Numbered from the stretch's first letter, positions 1 to 8,459 are shown. The stretch: 64,000 nucleotides of DNA from JALORV01 sp963702595 (GCA_963702595.1 CAVPDC010000010.1:351878-415877); one strand, 5' to 3'. Numbers and translations are program-made. Notes: generated by a model not told the origin, from the letters alone.

Positions 1-26
1 TGGCCGAGGCTGCCGCCTAAAGCGAG

Positions 27-659
27 TCAGGCCCGCGGGAGCGCGTCCTTGCTCTTCTCGCCGATGCGCCGTTCCTTGCCCGCCATCAGCTTGCGTATGT
101 TGGCCTGGTGGCGGTAGATGACGAAGCCGGCGATGACCACGAGTGCGATGAAGCGTTCGTCGAAGCCCCATCCGAAGGCGGAATAGAACGCAGCAAACAC
201 GGCGGCGACCAGGGACGCCAGCGACGAGTACCGGAAGAAGAACGCAATGATCAACCACGTGGCGCCGGTGGCAAGCGCCAGCCAGGGATTGAAAGCCACG
301 ATAACGCCGGCCGCGGTTGCCACTCCCTTCCCGCCCTTGAAGTGAAAGAAGACCGGATACAGGTGTCCGAGGAACACGGCGACTCCCGCGAGAGCGATAC
401 CCCAGTCGCCGATGCCCAGCGGAGGGCCGTAGCGCTCGACCAGCCACACCGCCAGCCAGCCCTTGACCGCGTCACCCACCAGCGTCAACACAGCGGCCAG
501 CTTGTTGCCCGAACGGAGCACGTTGGTCGCACCCGGATTGCCGGAGCCGTAGGAACGCGGGTCGGCCAGCCCGAACACCCGACTCACAACGACGGCGAAC
601 GAAACGGAGCCGATCAGGTACGCAGCCAGAATTGCCAGCAAGGTCCACACGATCGCCAT
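27..659 (-). CDS. plsY: Glycerol-3-phosphate acyltransferase PlsY
   Basis: Inner-membrane enzyme that moves the acyl group from acyl-phosphate to glycerol-3-phosphate, the first step of phospholipid synthesis with PlsX. The 210-residue protein has the family length and is very hydrophobic with about five membrane segments. Family motifs are visible: SGNPGATNVLR near residues 39-49, GDAVKGW near 62-68 and HFKGGKGVATAAG near 117-129. Two ATGs lie in tandem at 662 and 659. The second is chosen because AAGGAG sits 5 nt upstream. The first overlaps the ybaK stop as TGATG, so the pair is translationally coupled. Identification is secure; only the exact start is open. Confidence 0.95.
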   Translation of the reverse strand: MAIVWTLLAILAAYLIGSVSFAVVVSRVFGLADPRSYGSGNPGATNVLRSGNKLAAVLTLVGDAVKGWLAVWLVERYGPPLGIGDWGIALAGVAVFLGHLYPVFFHFKGGKGVATAAGVIVAFNPWLALATGATWLIIAFFFRYSSLASLVAAVFAAFYSAFGWGFDERFIALVVIAGFVIYRHQANIRKLMAGKERRIGEKSKDALPRA

Positions 660-661
660 CA

Positions 662-1153
662 TCACTCCTTGATTGCGCAGTCGACCGGTCGCGCGGCCAG
701 CCACTGCGTCAGCACCTTCGGATCGAGTCCGACGAGATATCCGCGTCGCCCACCGTTGATGAAGATGCGCGGCAGCTCGAGCACGCTGCGCTCGACGAAG
801 GTCGGCATCGCCTTGCGGGTTCCGAACGGCGACGTGCCGCCGACGAGGTACCCCGAGTGGCGCTGCGCCACCTCCGGGCGGCAGGGTTCGATGCGCTTGC
901 GATCGACCTGACGGGCGAGATTCTTGGTCGACACCGTGCAGTCCCCGTGCATCAGCACGATCAGAGGCTCGTCGTCCTCGTCATGCATGACCAGCGTCTT
1001 GACCACGGCGTGCTCGTCGACACCGAGTTCACGCGCGGACACCGCGGTGCCGCCGTGCTCGACATACTCGTATACGTGCTCGGTGAACTCGATCCCGCGT
1101 TGTCGCAGATACTGCGTCGCCGGAGTTTCCGAGACATGCTTCGCCTTGCCCAT
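662..1153 (-). CDS. ybaK: YbaK/EbsC-family aminoacyl-tRNA deacylase
   Basis: Cytosolic trans-editing hydrolase that removes misacylated amino acids from tRNA; the E. coli relative clears Cys-tRNA(Pro). The 163-residue protein is family-sized and aligns with E. coli YbaK over its length, including the hallmark SGYLVGGTSPFG near residues 99-110 and a VSTKNLARQV segment. Its stop overlaps the plsY start, so the two form one operon. The ATG has no Shine-Dalgarno sequence. A TACACT hexamer lies exactly 8 nt upstream, suggesting a leaderless transcript. The function is inferred from the family; the tRNA specificity cannot be read from the sequence. Confidence 0.92.
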   Translation of the reverse strand: MGKAKHVSETPATQYLRQRGIEFTEHVYEYVEHGGTAVSARELGVDEHAVVKTLVMHDEDDEPLIVLMHGDCTVSTKNLARQVDRKRIEPCRPEVAQRHSGYLVGGTSPFGTRKAMPTFVERSVLELPRIFINGGRRGYLVGLDPKVLTQWLAARPVDCAIKE

Positions 1154-1161
1154 GGCCCGCG

Positions 1162-1167
1162 AGTGTA
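1162..1167 (-). promoter_or_regulatory. -10 element of ybaK, leaderless arrangement
   Basis: TACACT on the minus strand, 8 nt before the ybaK ATG, with no ribosome binding site between. The -35 region is weak. The same geometry recurs before fkpB, purN, clpS, murJ, murB and the EamA-type gene. Confidence 0.55.
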
Positions 1168-1189
1168 GCGATGGGTTCGCTCCTCGGTG

Positions 1190-2071
1190 CTAGCCGCGCG
1201 GATGGTGTTCGGCGTGCAACGCCTTCAGACGCGCGCGCGCGACATGCGTGTAGATCTGAGTCGTCGAGATGTCCGCGTGACCCAGCAGGAGCTGGACCAC
1301 GCGCAAGTCCGCGCCGTGGTTGAGCAGGTGGGTGGCGAACGCGTGTCGCAGCCCGTGGGGCGACAGCGGCGCCTTGATGTCTGCCTTGGCCGCGTAGCGT
1401 TTCACCAGGATCCAGAACATCTGGCGCGTCATGGGCGCCGCACGCTGCGTCACGAACACCGCGTCGGCAACGCGACCAGCGAGCAGGTCCGGTCGCGCGC
1501 CGGCCAGATAACGTTCGACCCACACGCGCGCTTCCTCACCGAGCGGCACGATGCGCTCCTTCGATCCTTTGCCGACCACGCGTACCAGTCCCTCGGTCAG
1601 TGACAGCTCACCGAGCTTCAGTCCGACCAGCTCGGACACACGCAGGCCGGCGGCGTAAAGCACTTCGAACATCGCACGATCGCGCGAGCCGAGCGCAGTC
1701 GAAACGTCGGGCGCGGCGAGCAGTGCCTCCACCTGCGCCTCGCTAATCGTCACCGGGAAGCGCGCTGTGCGTCGTGCCGCATGCAGGCGCAAGGTAGGGT
1801 CGACCGCTATGACGCGCTCGCGCAACGCCCAGCGGTAAAAGCGTCGCAGCACCGCCAACCGCCGATTGGCCGTGGCTGCGCGCGTCGCGGCGTGCTCGCT
1901 GGCAAAGTAGGCGGCCAGGTCCGCCTCAGCGGCGCCCACCAGCGAGGTCTCACGCGACGCCAGCCACTGCCCCAGGCCGTCAAGGTCACGTCTGTACGCC
2001 GCCAGCGTATTGCGTGCCAGTCCGTCTTCGAGCCAGAGTGCGTCGAGAAAGCGGTCGACCACCGGGTCCAT
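1190..2071 (-). CDS. xerD: Site-specific tyrosine recombinase XerD
   Basis: Resolves chromosome dimers at dif together with XerC, at the FtsK-linked division septum. From the ATG at 2071 the protein has 293 residues, close to the usual 298. The catalytic set of the family is complete: Arg144 (AAGLRVSEL), Lys168 (GKGSKER), His239 and Arg242 (SPHGLRHAFATHLL), His265 (LLGHADISTTQ) and Tyr274 (IYTH). The N-terminal SAM-like core-binding region, with FLDALWLEDGLARNTL, matches E. coli XerD closely. This and the QIYTHV ending favour XerD over XerC. A TTG at 2083 could add four residues. The gene is monocistronic or loosely linked to its neighbours. Confidence 0.96.
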   Translation of the reverse strand: MDPVVDRFLDALWLEDGLARNTLAAYRRDLDGLGQWLASRETSLVGAAEADLAAYFASEHAATRAATANRRLAVLRRFYRWALRERVIAVDPTLRLHAARRTARFPVTISEAQVEALLAAPDVSTALGSRDRAMFEVLYAAGLRVSELVGLKLGELSLTEGLVRVVGKGSKERIVPLGEEARVWVERYLAGARPDLLAGRVADAVFVTQRAAPMTRQMFWILVKRYAAKADIKAPLSPHGLRHAFATHLLNHGADLRVVQLLLGHADISTTQIYTHVARARLKALHAEHHPRG

Positions 2072-2240
2072 CGACGCTAACAACCCGCAAGTATTGTGTC
2101 GGGCGTGGTCAACCGGGCCGCGCGCACTGAGCGCACGAAGCGCACCGCGTCGACTGGCTCTCGCACGTTCGCAGAGCAGGCCAACATGCAGTGGACTGCC
2201 CAGTCCAGCGCGGCACGCCTGAGTTTGCTTTTGCGGGTCA

Positions 2241-2759
2241 CTAGAGCAGTGTCCCGACCAATGCGTGTTCGTGCTCCAGTAGCCAGCGTTTCACGGACAG
2301 TGCGAAACCCGAGCGCGCATGCGCGAATCCGCCGAGACTGGCAGCACCGATCACTCGATGACAAGGGATGATCAGCGGCAAGCGATTATCGCCACACGCC
2401 TGGCCTACGGCTCGTGCAGGCACGTCGAGTTCGGCCGCAAGTTCGCCGTAACGTCGTGTCTGTCCGCGTGGGATCGTCGCGATGGCGTCCCATACCCGGC
2501 GCTGAAACGGTGTGCCCTCGATCTTCAGCGGCAGATCGAAGCGAAAGTCGGCGTCCGCGAAGTACTGCTCGATTTGCGCTGCCGCGTCGGCAACCAGCGC
2601 GCTCGTTGCCGCGCTCGCCGGCTGCGCCGGCAGGAACTGCAGCGCCACGACCTGACCGTCTGCCGTCTCGACGCCGACCGCACCGAACGGCGCCGTGACG
2701 ACCGCGTCATAGTGCGCACGCGAAGTGTTCCCGGTGATGCGCGTTGTCGCCCGGTTCAT
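2241..2759 (-). CDS. ogt: Methylated-DNA--protein-cysteine S-methyltransferase
   Basis: Suicide repair enzyme that transfers alkyl groups from O6-methylguanine in DNA to its own cysteine. The active site IIPCHRVIGA is present with the acceptor Cys at residue 133, preceded by the DNA-recognition helix containing RYGELAAELDVPARAVGQA. The 172-residue length suits the Ogt/AdaB type, and no Ada N-terminal domain is present. The ATG at 2759 is chosen. A GTG at 2798 in frame would give 185 residues and cannot be excluded. The gene lies 60 nt after ispH and probably ends the fkpB-ispH-ogt operon. The 170 bases between this gene and xerD hold nothing I recognise. Confidence 0.93.
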   Translation of the reverse strand: MNRATTRITGNTSRAHYDAVVTAPFGAVGVETADGQVVALQFLPAQPASAATSALVADAAAQIEQYFADADFRFDLPLKIEGTPFQRRVWDAIATIPRGQTRRYGELAAELDVPARAVGQACGDNRLPLIIPCHRVIGAASLGGFAHARSGFALSVKRWLLEHEHALVGTLL

Positions 2760-2819
2760 GCGTCGACGTGCCTCGACGGGTTCGCTGTCATGGCCCACAT
2801 CAACGATGTTCGACGCGGG

Positions 2820-3752
2820 CTAGGCTGCCGCTCGACCGAGGCCCTTGGGCATCGGGAACACGACGTCCTCGGTGACGCCCTGCAGGACGCGGACGTGCGT
2901 GCCCCCCATCGTGCGCAACGCGGTGATCAGCTCTTCCACCAGCACCTCCGGCGCGGATGCCCCGGCCGTGACACCAACGCGACGCTTCCCGTGGAACCAC
3001 GCCGGGTCCAGTTGCGCCGCCGTGTCGACCAGGTAGGCCGGAACGCCAAAGCGCTCCGCCACTTCGCGCAGCCGATTCGAGTTGGAGCTGTTGGGGCTAC
3101 CGACCACGACGACGATGTCGACCTGAGGCGCCATGAACTTGACGGCGTCCTGGCGATTCTGTGTCGCGTAGCAGATGTCAGCCTTCTTCGGTTCCGCGAT
3201 TTTCGGAAATCGCTGCTTGAGCGCACCGATCACGACGGCTGCATCGTCCAGCGACAGCGTTGTCTGCGTCACGTAAGCCAGCCGCTCGGGATCACGGACC
3301 GTCAGTCTCGCAATGTCATCCACCGTCTCGACCAGGTGCATTCCATCCGCGAGCTGGCCCATGGTCCCTTCGACTTCAGGATGGCCTTGGTGGCCGATCA
3401 TCACGATTTCGTATCCCGCGGCATGCATCTTCGCAACTTCGACGTGGACCTTGGTCACGAGCGGGCAAGTGGCGTCGAACACGCGCAGACCGCGCTGCTC
3501 GGCATCCGCCTGCACCGCCTTCGATACGCCGTGGGCAGAAAACACGACGGTGCCCCCACTCGGTACCTCGTCGAGTTCGTTGACGAATACGGCACCCTTG
3601 CGACGCAGATCATCGACGACGTAGGTGTTGTGGACGATCTCGTGCCGGACGTAAATTGGCGCACCGTACGCCTTCAGCGCGCGCTCGACGATCTCGATCG
3701 CCCGGTCGACGCCTGCGCAGAACCCGCGCGGCTGGGCCAGCACCACTTCCAT
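2820..3752 (-). CDS. ispH: 4-hydroxy-3-methylbut-2-enyl diphosphate reductase IspH
   Basis: Last enzyme of the MEP isoprenoid pathway, a [4Fe-4S] protein that converts HMBPP to IPP and DMAPP. The 310-residue product has the three cluster cysteines at 12 (RGFCAGVDRA), 96 (ATCPLVTKVH) and 194 (ADICYATQNR), the same spacing as E. coli IspH. The substrate motif NSSNSNRL is intact. The ATG at 3752 aligns with the family N-terminus; a TTG at 3758 overlaps the fkpB stop. The pairing with fkpB is the classic proteobacterial arrangement. It acts in the same pathway as dxs, near the other end of this window. Confidence 0.97.
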   Translation of the reverse strand: MEVVLAQPRGFCAGVDRAIEIVERALKAYGAPIYVRHEIVHNTYVVDDLRRKGAVFVNELDEVPSGGTVVFSAHGVSKAVQADAEQRGLRVFDATCPLVTKVHVEVAKMHAAGYEIVMIGHQGHPEVEGTMGQLADGMHLVETVDDIARLTVRDPERLAYVTQTTLSLDDAAVVIGALKQRFPKIAEPKKADICYATQNRQDAVKFMAPQVDIVVVVGSPNSSNSNRLREVAERFGVPAYLVDTAAQLDPAWFHGKRRVGVTAGASAPEVLVEELITALRTMGGTHVRVLQGVTEDVVFPMPKGLGRAAA

Positions 3753-3754
3753 TT

Positions 3755-4213
3755 TCAAAGTACTCCGATGATCTGAACGTCAAAACGAACCGGCAGGCCA
3801 GCCAGCGGATGGTTGAAATCCACGACGACGCGCTCGCCGCCATGCTCCTTCAGTACTCCCGAGAAGCGCGTGCCCTCAGGGCTCGCAAACTCGACGACGT
3901 CGCCCGGGACATAGTCCGCATCGCGCTCGGCGTTCGCATCGAAGACCGCACGCGAGAGCACCTGCACGAGATCCGGACTGCGCCTCCCGAAGCCCTCCCC
4001 CGAAGACAGATCGAACCGCTCGCGTGCGCCTTCCGCCAGTCCGATGAGACGAGTCTCCAGCGGCGCCGCCAGCTCGTGGGCGCCAATTGTCAACGTCGCC
4101 GGCCCGGACTCGAAGGTGCTGATCACTTCGCGCTCCTCGTCACCCACGATCACCGCGATACGATAATGGAGCGTGACATGCGAGCCGGTCGCAATGCGGG
4201 AACAGTCGGCCAT
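3755..4213 (-). CDS. fkpB: FKBP-type peptidyl-prolyl isomerase, SlpA/FkpB type
   Basis: Cytosolic FKBP-fold prolyl isomerase/chaperone of the SlpA (FkpB) group, 152 residues. It has the FKBP core start (GSHVTLHYRI), an inserted-in-flap domain in the middle (near VFDANAERDADYVPGD) and the closing strands DFNHPLAGLPVRFDV, typical of SlyD/SlpA proteins. It lacks the histidine-rich tail of SlyD. Its stop overlaps the alternative ispH start. The ATG has no ribosome binding site, but TAGAAT stands exactly 8 nt upstream, so the transcript is probably leaderless. It is divergent from radC, only 29 nt away. Confidence 0.93.
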   Translation of the reverse strand: MADCSRIATGSHVTLHYRIAVIVGDEEREVISTFESGPATLTIGAHELAAPLETRLIGLAEGARERFDLSSGEGFGRRSPDLVQVLSRAVFDANAERDADYVPGDVVEFASPEGTRFSGVLKEHGGERVVVDFNHPLAGLPVRFDVQIIGVL

Positions 4214-4221
4214 GACGATCG

Positions 4222-4227
4222 ATTCTA
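4222..4227 (-). promoter_or_regulatory. -10 element of fkpB, leaderless arrangement
   Basis: TAGAAT on the minus strand with 8 nt to the fkpB ATG and no Shine-Dalgarno sequence. A weak TTGATC lies about 20 nt further upstream. Confidence 0.6.
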
Positions 4228-4242
4228 GTCGAGGCAGTGCAC

Positions 4243-4919
4243 GTGACGATCAAGGATTGGCCTGAGGACGAGCGCCCGCGCGAGCGCCTGCTCGCGCACG
4301 GGCCGCAGGCGCTGTCCGATGCGGAGCTGATCGCGCTCTTCCTGCGCACCGGAACCGCCGGGCGGACCGCGCTGGACCTCGGCCGTGAAGCTCTGGCGCG
4401 CTTTGGCGGCCTCGGCGGCCTGCTAGCGGCGGCGCCCTCGGAGCTGACATCGATCCCCGGGCTCGGTCCGGCCAAATCGGCGCAACCGCAGGCCGTGTTG
4501 GAACTCGCTCGCCGTTCACTGCGAGAAGAGGTCCGGCGTGACACGGCGCTCGGTTCGCCCGGTGCCGTGCGCGTGACTACCTGCGCCTCACACTGGGCCG
4601 CCGTGAGCACGAAGTGTTCGTGGTCCTGTTCCTTGATGCGCAGAGTCGCCTGCTGGTCGCGGAGGAGCTGTTCCGCGGCACGCTGACCCAGACCAGTGTC
4701 TACCCGCGCGAAGTCGTCAAGCGGGCGCTGGCGCTGAACGCCGCCGCGGTCGTCTTCGCCCACAACCACCCCTCGGGCGTGGCCGAACCGAGCCGCAGCG
4801 ACGAGATGCTGACCGCCAGCCTGCGCCAGGCCCTGGGCCTGGTCGACGTGCGGGTACTGGACCACCTCATCGTCGCGGGGCCTGCCATGGTGTCTTTCGC
4901 GGAGCGTGGACTGCTCTGA
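4243..4919 (+). pseudogene. radC: RadC-family JAMM protein gene, frame broken
   Basis: RadC-family gene split by one frameshift. Reading starts at GTG 4243 (GTG 4237 is possible), with GAGG 8 nt upstream. The N-terminal part (IKDWPEDERPRERLL, then a helix-hairpin-helix around IPGLGPAKSA) runs in one frame to about 4572. The rest, beginning DYLRLTLGRREHEVF, continues in another frame from 4575. Two extra bases at 4573-4574, or one missing base, explain the shift. The C-terminal half is complete, including the JAMM metal motif AHNHPSG with a downstream Asp. With the shift repaired the protein would be a normal RadC of about 224 residues. It could be a sequencing error or a real lesion. Confidence 0.85.
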
Positions 4920-4985
4920 CCGGCGCGCAGCGTGCCCGCCACGCTATTGGGCGTCGGCCTGATTGGCCTCAACTCCTCCCGCAGC

Positions 4986-5015
4986 TTGCTGCATAACCGC
5001 AAAAACGCTTACAAT
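4986..5015 (+). promoter_or_regulatory. sigma70-type promoter of rpmB-rpmG
   Basis: TTGCTG at 4986-4991 and TACAAT at 5010-5015, 18 bases apart, predict a start near 5022 and a long untranslated leader before rpmB. This is the best-matching sigma70 promoter in the window. Confidence 0.65.
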
Positions 5016-5070
5016 GCGCGGCTTTGCGTCGATCCGACCAGCGTTTGCCGCGCCCGACTTGAGGTTGGTT

Positions 5071-5106
5071 GGCGGTGGTTCCGAGGGCGGTGGTTCTGAA
5101 GGCGGT
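5071..5106 (+). repeat. Short tandem repeat in the rpmB leader
   Basis: Two adjacent 15-base units (GGCGGTGGTTCCGAG and GGCGGTGGTTCTGAA) and a partial third. The two differences fall at third codon positions in the frame that would encode Gly-Gly-Gly-Ser-Glu. Confidence 0.8.
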
Positions 5107-5232
5107 TTGGGGAATGCCCCGAAGCCCACAGACTGCTTCGGTTACCAGGCGGTTCCCAGCGCAACGAGTTCGCAGCCCGGCCACTGAGTTTCCGCCGGAC
5201 ATAGACAGCACAGGAAAGTACAGGAGCTTGCA

Positions 5233-5472
5233 ATGGCACGCGTGTGTCAAGTAACCGGCAAACGGCCGATGGTGGGCAACAATGTCTCCCATGCCAACAA
5301 CAAGACGAAGCGGCGCTTCATGCCCAACCTGCAGTACCGTCGTTTCTGGGTGGAAAGCGAGAATCGCTGGGTGCGCCTGCGCCTGACGAACGCCGCTCTG
5401 CGCACGATCGACAAGAAGGGCCTGGATGTCGTGCTCGCCGAACTGCGCGAGCGTGGCGAGCTTAACGGCTGA
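5233..5472 (+). CDS. rpmB: 50S ribosomal protein L28
   Basis: Large-subunit ribosomal protein L28, 79 residues, the usual bacterial length. It begins MARVCQVTGKRPMVGNNVSH and contains the family's TKRRFMPNLQ and RFWVESENRWVRLRL segments. An AGGAG ribosome binding site lies 6 nt before the ATG. rpmG follows 48 nt later and both end before a strong terminator, the standard rpmB-rpmG operon. L28 and L33 sit near the tRNA exit site of the 50S subunit. Confidence 0.98.
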   Translation: MARVCQVTGKRPMVGNNVSHANNKTKRRFMPNLQYRRFWVESENRWVRLRLTNAALRTIDKKGLDVVLAELRERGELNG

Positions 5473-5520
5473 GCCACACCGTCCGACATCACTGCGCGAT
5501 CAGCCCACTAGGAGATCATC

Positions 5521-5688
5521 ATGGCCAAAGGCGCCCGCGAAAAAGTAAAGCTTGAATCCACGGCCGGTACCGGTCACTTCTATACGACGTCGAAGAACAA
5601 GAAGACGACGCCTGACAAGCTGCAACTGATGAAATTCGATCCGAAGGCGCGCAAGCACGTCGCCTACAAGGAAACGAAGCTCAAGTAA
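5521..5688 (+). CDS. rpmG: 50S ribosomal protein L33
   Basis: Large-subunit ribosomal protein L33, 55 residues. It starts MAKGAREKVKLESTAGTGHF and ends AYKETKLK, matching the proteobacterial cysteine-free (zinc-independent) L33 type. AGGAG at 5510-5514 is 6 nt before the ATG. It is the second gene of the rpmB operon and is followed by a terminator 22 nt after its stop. Confidence 0.98.
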   Translation: MAKGAREKVKLESTAGTGHFYTTSKNKKTTPDKLQLMKFDPKARKHVAYKETKLK

Positions 5689-5709
5689 TTCGCAGTCAGC
5701 TCGCAGGAC

Positions 5710-5740
5710 AAAAAAGCCCGGCAAAATGCCGGGCTTTTTC
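5710..5740. terminator. Bidirectional terminator between rpmG and desA
   Basis: A-run, GCCCGGCA stem, AAA loop, TGCCGGGC stem, T-run. It is symmetrical, so it can end both the rpmG transcript and the convergent desaturase transcript. Confidence 0.93.
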
Positions 5741-5769
5741 TTGGCTACGACGCGCGTAGGCGCGTGACT

Positions 5770-6969
5770 TCACGCCGCCGCGGTTCGATAGCTGCGGATG
5801 CGCAGCGCGACGTCCTCGAGCGTGCGAATGCGGCTCGCCTCGGCGCGGGCGATCCAGTCCTGCAGGTGCGCCAGCATCTGCTCACGCGACGCCGAACTCT
5901 TTTCCCAGGTCTTCGTCAGTTCGGTCCGCATCTCCACCAGAGTCCTGAGTACCCCGCTGCGCGCCATCAGATCGCTCAACAAGCGTTGCTCAGCCACCGG
6001 CAGGGCAGCGACATCTCCCTTGCGCAGCCACTGCTTGAGTTTGGCAAAGCGGGCCCGGTCGGCAGCAGCAAGTTCGAGGTTCCCGAGTTCTGCGCGGTAG
6101 ACCTGCGTCAGGTTGCGGGCGTACTTGGCGAGCAGGTCGTAGCGGTTTGCAATGACCGCCTGCAGCGTCTCATGATCGACGGCGGGCTTGGGTTCGGCGA
6201 CCTTCGGCACGGGCGCCACGCGCAGAACCTTGGCGAGTCCCACGGCCTGCATGGCACGGATGTACACCCAGCCGAGGTCGAATTCGAACCAGCGGAGGGC
6301 AAACTTCGCCGAGGTCGGATGCGTGTGGTGATTGTTATGCAGTTCCTCGCCGCCGATCAGGATGCCCCACGGTGAAATATTGGTGCTGGCATCCGGCGCG
6401 TCGTAGTTGCGATAACCCCAGTAGTGCCCGATGCCGTTGATGACGCCGGCCGCGAAGAACGGAATCCAGATCATCTGAACCGCCCAGATCGCGAGCCCGG
6501 CCGCACCAAACAGGAGCAGGTCGACACCCAGCATGACGCCGACTCCCTGCCAAGTGTATTTCGAGTAGACGTTCCGCTCGACCCAGTCGTTAGGGGTGCC
6601 GTGGCCGTAGCGGGAGAGCGTTTCGGTGTTCTTCGCTTCGGTCTGGTACAACTCAGCGCCGGTCCAAAGCACCGTCTTGATACCGCGGGTTTGCGGACTG
6701 TGCGGATCTTCGACCGTCTCGCACTTGGCGTGGTGCTTGCGATGAATCGAGACCCAGTCGCGTGTCTGCATGCCGGTGGAGAGCCAGAGCCAGACGCGGA
6801 AGAAATTCGCCACCAGCGGGTGCAGGTCCAGCGCCCGATGGGCCTGGCTGCGGTGCAGGTAGATCGTGACGGCCGCGATCGTGACGTGCGTCAGAGCGAG
6901 CGCCGCCAGTATGAGCTGCCACCAACTTAGCTGCAGCAACCCGCCGTCCAGGAATTCAAGCAGATACAT
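5770..6969 (-). CDS. desA: DesA-type fatty acid desaturase
   Basis: Membrane di-iron desaturase that introduces a double bond into acyl chains of membrane lipids. The 399-residue protein has the three histidine boxes of the acyl-lipid/acyl-CoA desaturase family: HRSQAH, HRKHH and HNNHH, with GHYWGYRNY between. Paired hydrophobic segments precede the first and follow the second box. Its length and the roughly 130-residue helical tail match Pseudomonas DesA rather than the shorter forms. The ATG at 6969 is chosen, with GAGGA upstream. The frame stays open further upstream, but that extension shows no family similarity. It likely adjusts membrane fluidity. Confidence 0.9.
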   Translation of the reverse strand: MYLLEFLDGGLLQLSWWQLILAALALTHVTIAAVTIYLHRSQAHRALDLHPLVANFFRVWLWLSTGMQTRDWVSIHRKHHAKCETVEDPHSPQTRGIKTVLWTGAELYQTEAKNTETLSRYGHGTPNDWVERNVYSKYTWQGVGVMLGVDLLLFGAAGLAIWAVQMIWIPFFAAGVINGIGHYWGYRNYDAPDASTNISPWGILIGGEELHNNHHTHPTSAKFALRWFEFDLGWVYIRAMQAVGLAKVLRVAPVPKVAEPKPAVDHETLQAVIANRYDLLAKYARNLTQVYRAELGNLELAAADRARFAKLKQWLRKGDVAALPVAEQRLLSDLMARSGVLRTLVEMRTELTKTWEKSSASREQMLAHLQDWIARAEASRIRTLEDVALRIRSYRTAAA

Positions 6970-7103
6970 GAAGGGATTTTCCTCAGTGAACGCCGTTTCC
7001 CAGGGAGTGCGGTACGGCGCGTCGATAAGAGGCGAATTGTACCGGTCATCGTCCGCTCCACTGCGACCTGGAGATCCGGCCAAATTGAGCCGAATCAAGG
7101 GGC

Positions 7104-8456
7104 TTACGTACCGTTTGCGAGCCCCTGAACAGCCGAAGCACCCGCGACGATCCGCACGTCGCGCTGCGGAAACGGGATCTCGATGCCTGCTTCCGCGAAT
7201 CTGCGCAACACCAGCCGGGTGATCTCCGAACGAACCGCGGGCGTGCCGTCCTCCGGATCGAGGATCCAGAATCCCAGCTCGACATCCACACCCTCGGCAC
7301 CGAGCCCTGTGATGAACGCCGCCGGCGGAGGTTCGGGCTGCACGCGCGGTTGCGAACGCGCGCACTCGACGAGCACCGCTAGCGCCCGGTCCACGTCCGC
7401 CGAGTACGCTACCGACACCTTGATGGCGATGCGCACCTTGCGGTCGGTGTAGGAGTGATTGACAACGGGTGTCGACACCAGCAGTTCGTTCGGCAGGATG
7501 GTCTCGGTGCCGTCAAGCGCCTTGATGACCGTGTATCGGGTGTTGATCTGCGTGACCTTGCCGTAGTACTTGTCGGCGGCCGTGATCTTGTCCCCGATCG
7601 ACAGGCTGCGATCGAGCAGGATGATGAAGCCGCTGACATAGTTGCTGGCGATGCGTTGCAGACCAAGGCCGAGTCCGACGCCCAGCGCGCCTCCGAAAAC
7701 CGATAGCACCGTGAGGTCGATGCCGGCCGTCGACAATGCGAGCAGCACAGCAACGACGAGCAGAAGCGCCTTGATAACGCGCGAGAGCACCACGCGCGAA
7801 TTGGCGGTCAGCGTCTCGGCGCGCATCAGTCGCGACTCGATCGTCGAACCAAGCCATAGAGCGGTCAACGCCGTCACGACTACGGAAACCGCACCCATCA
7901 GCAGGTCCCACACGCTGAGCTGCGAGCGGCCGATCGGCAGGCGGACCGACTCGAGGGTCGCAATCGCGTCGCCGAGCATTCCGGTCAGGTGCGCGGCAAC
8001 ACCGAGCCAAACTAGCGTGGCAATCGCCCGCTCGAAGGTTCCGAGCCAGGCCGCCCGCGGCATCGAGCGCCGCATGGCATAGACCAGCAGGCGGATGCCA
8101 CCCAGCGCGACGAGCAGCGTCAGCGCGAGGCGCAACACCTGAGCATCGGCGGGACGCTGAACAACGCCTGCCACGCGCAGCGCGAGCCCACCGGCGACGA
8201 CGATCAGCATCGCCGTCACGGGAAAGGCGAGGCGGCGGACCCCGGCAATCGAGAATCGCAGAACATCGGTCCTGAGTCCCGGTCCCCGGGATTCGGACGC
8301 GATGCGACCTTCGGTCCGAAGCCGCACTCGCCTTGCCAGGATCCAGCCGCCGACGAGGGCGGCGGCGAGCACCGCAAGTTGCCAGAGCAGCCGGGGCTGG
8401 GCAATGCCCTCGCGCACCAGTTCGACGACCTCATGCAGCAGCGTGGGCTCGGACAT
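7104..8456 (-). CDS. MscS-family mechanosensitive channel
   Basis: Small-conductance mechanosensitive channel family, 450 residues, larger than E. coli MscS (286). The N-terminal half holds several extra transmembrane helices. The pore-lining TM3 and start of the beta domain are recognisable as LGVGLGLGLQRIASNYVSG, followed by the family's LDRSLSIGDKI and NELLVSTPVVNHSYTD segments. The conserved cytoplasmic vestibule (up to about residue 440) is complete. It should open under membrane tension to release osmolytes. The gene starts 3 nt after the upstream methyltransferase stop, so purN, the methyltransferase and this channel form one operon. Confidence 0.88.
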   Translation of the reverse strand: MSEPTLLHEVVELVREGIAQPRLLWQLAVLAAALVGGWILARRVRLRTEGRIASESRGPGLRTDVLRFSIAGVRRLAFPVTAMLIVVAGGLALRVAGVVQRPADAQVLRLALTLLVALGGIRLLVYAMRRSMPRAAWLGTFERAIATLVWLGVAAHLTGMLGDAIATLESVRLPIGRSQLSVWDLLMGAVSVVVTALTALWLGSTIESRLMRAETLTANSRVVLSRVIKALLLVVAVLLALSTAGIDLTVLSVFGGALGVGLGLGLQRIASNYVSGFIILLDRSLSIGDKITAADKYYGKVTQINTRYTVIKALDGTETILPNELLVSTPVVNHSYTDRKVRIAIKVSVAYSADVDRALAVLVECARSQPRVQPEPPPAAFITGLGAEGVDVELGFWILDPEDGTPAVRSEITRLVLRRFAEAGIEIPFPQRDVRIVAGASAVQGLANGT

Positions 8457-8459
8457 CGT

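Larger units (their letters stand above)
4920..5232 (+). other. rpmB upstream region and leader
   Basis: This 313-base interval contains the rpmB promoter near 4986-5015, a roughly 210-base leader and a short tandem repeat at 5071-5106. A 74-codon open frame (4963-5187) crosses it. It has no recognisable product and is probably not a gene. Confidence 0.6.

Noticed and set aside
4963..5187. Small Gly/Ser-rich protein upstream of rpmB
   Set aside because: It overlaps the rpmB promoter, has no ribosome binding site and no recognisable domain; kept only as a repeat observation.
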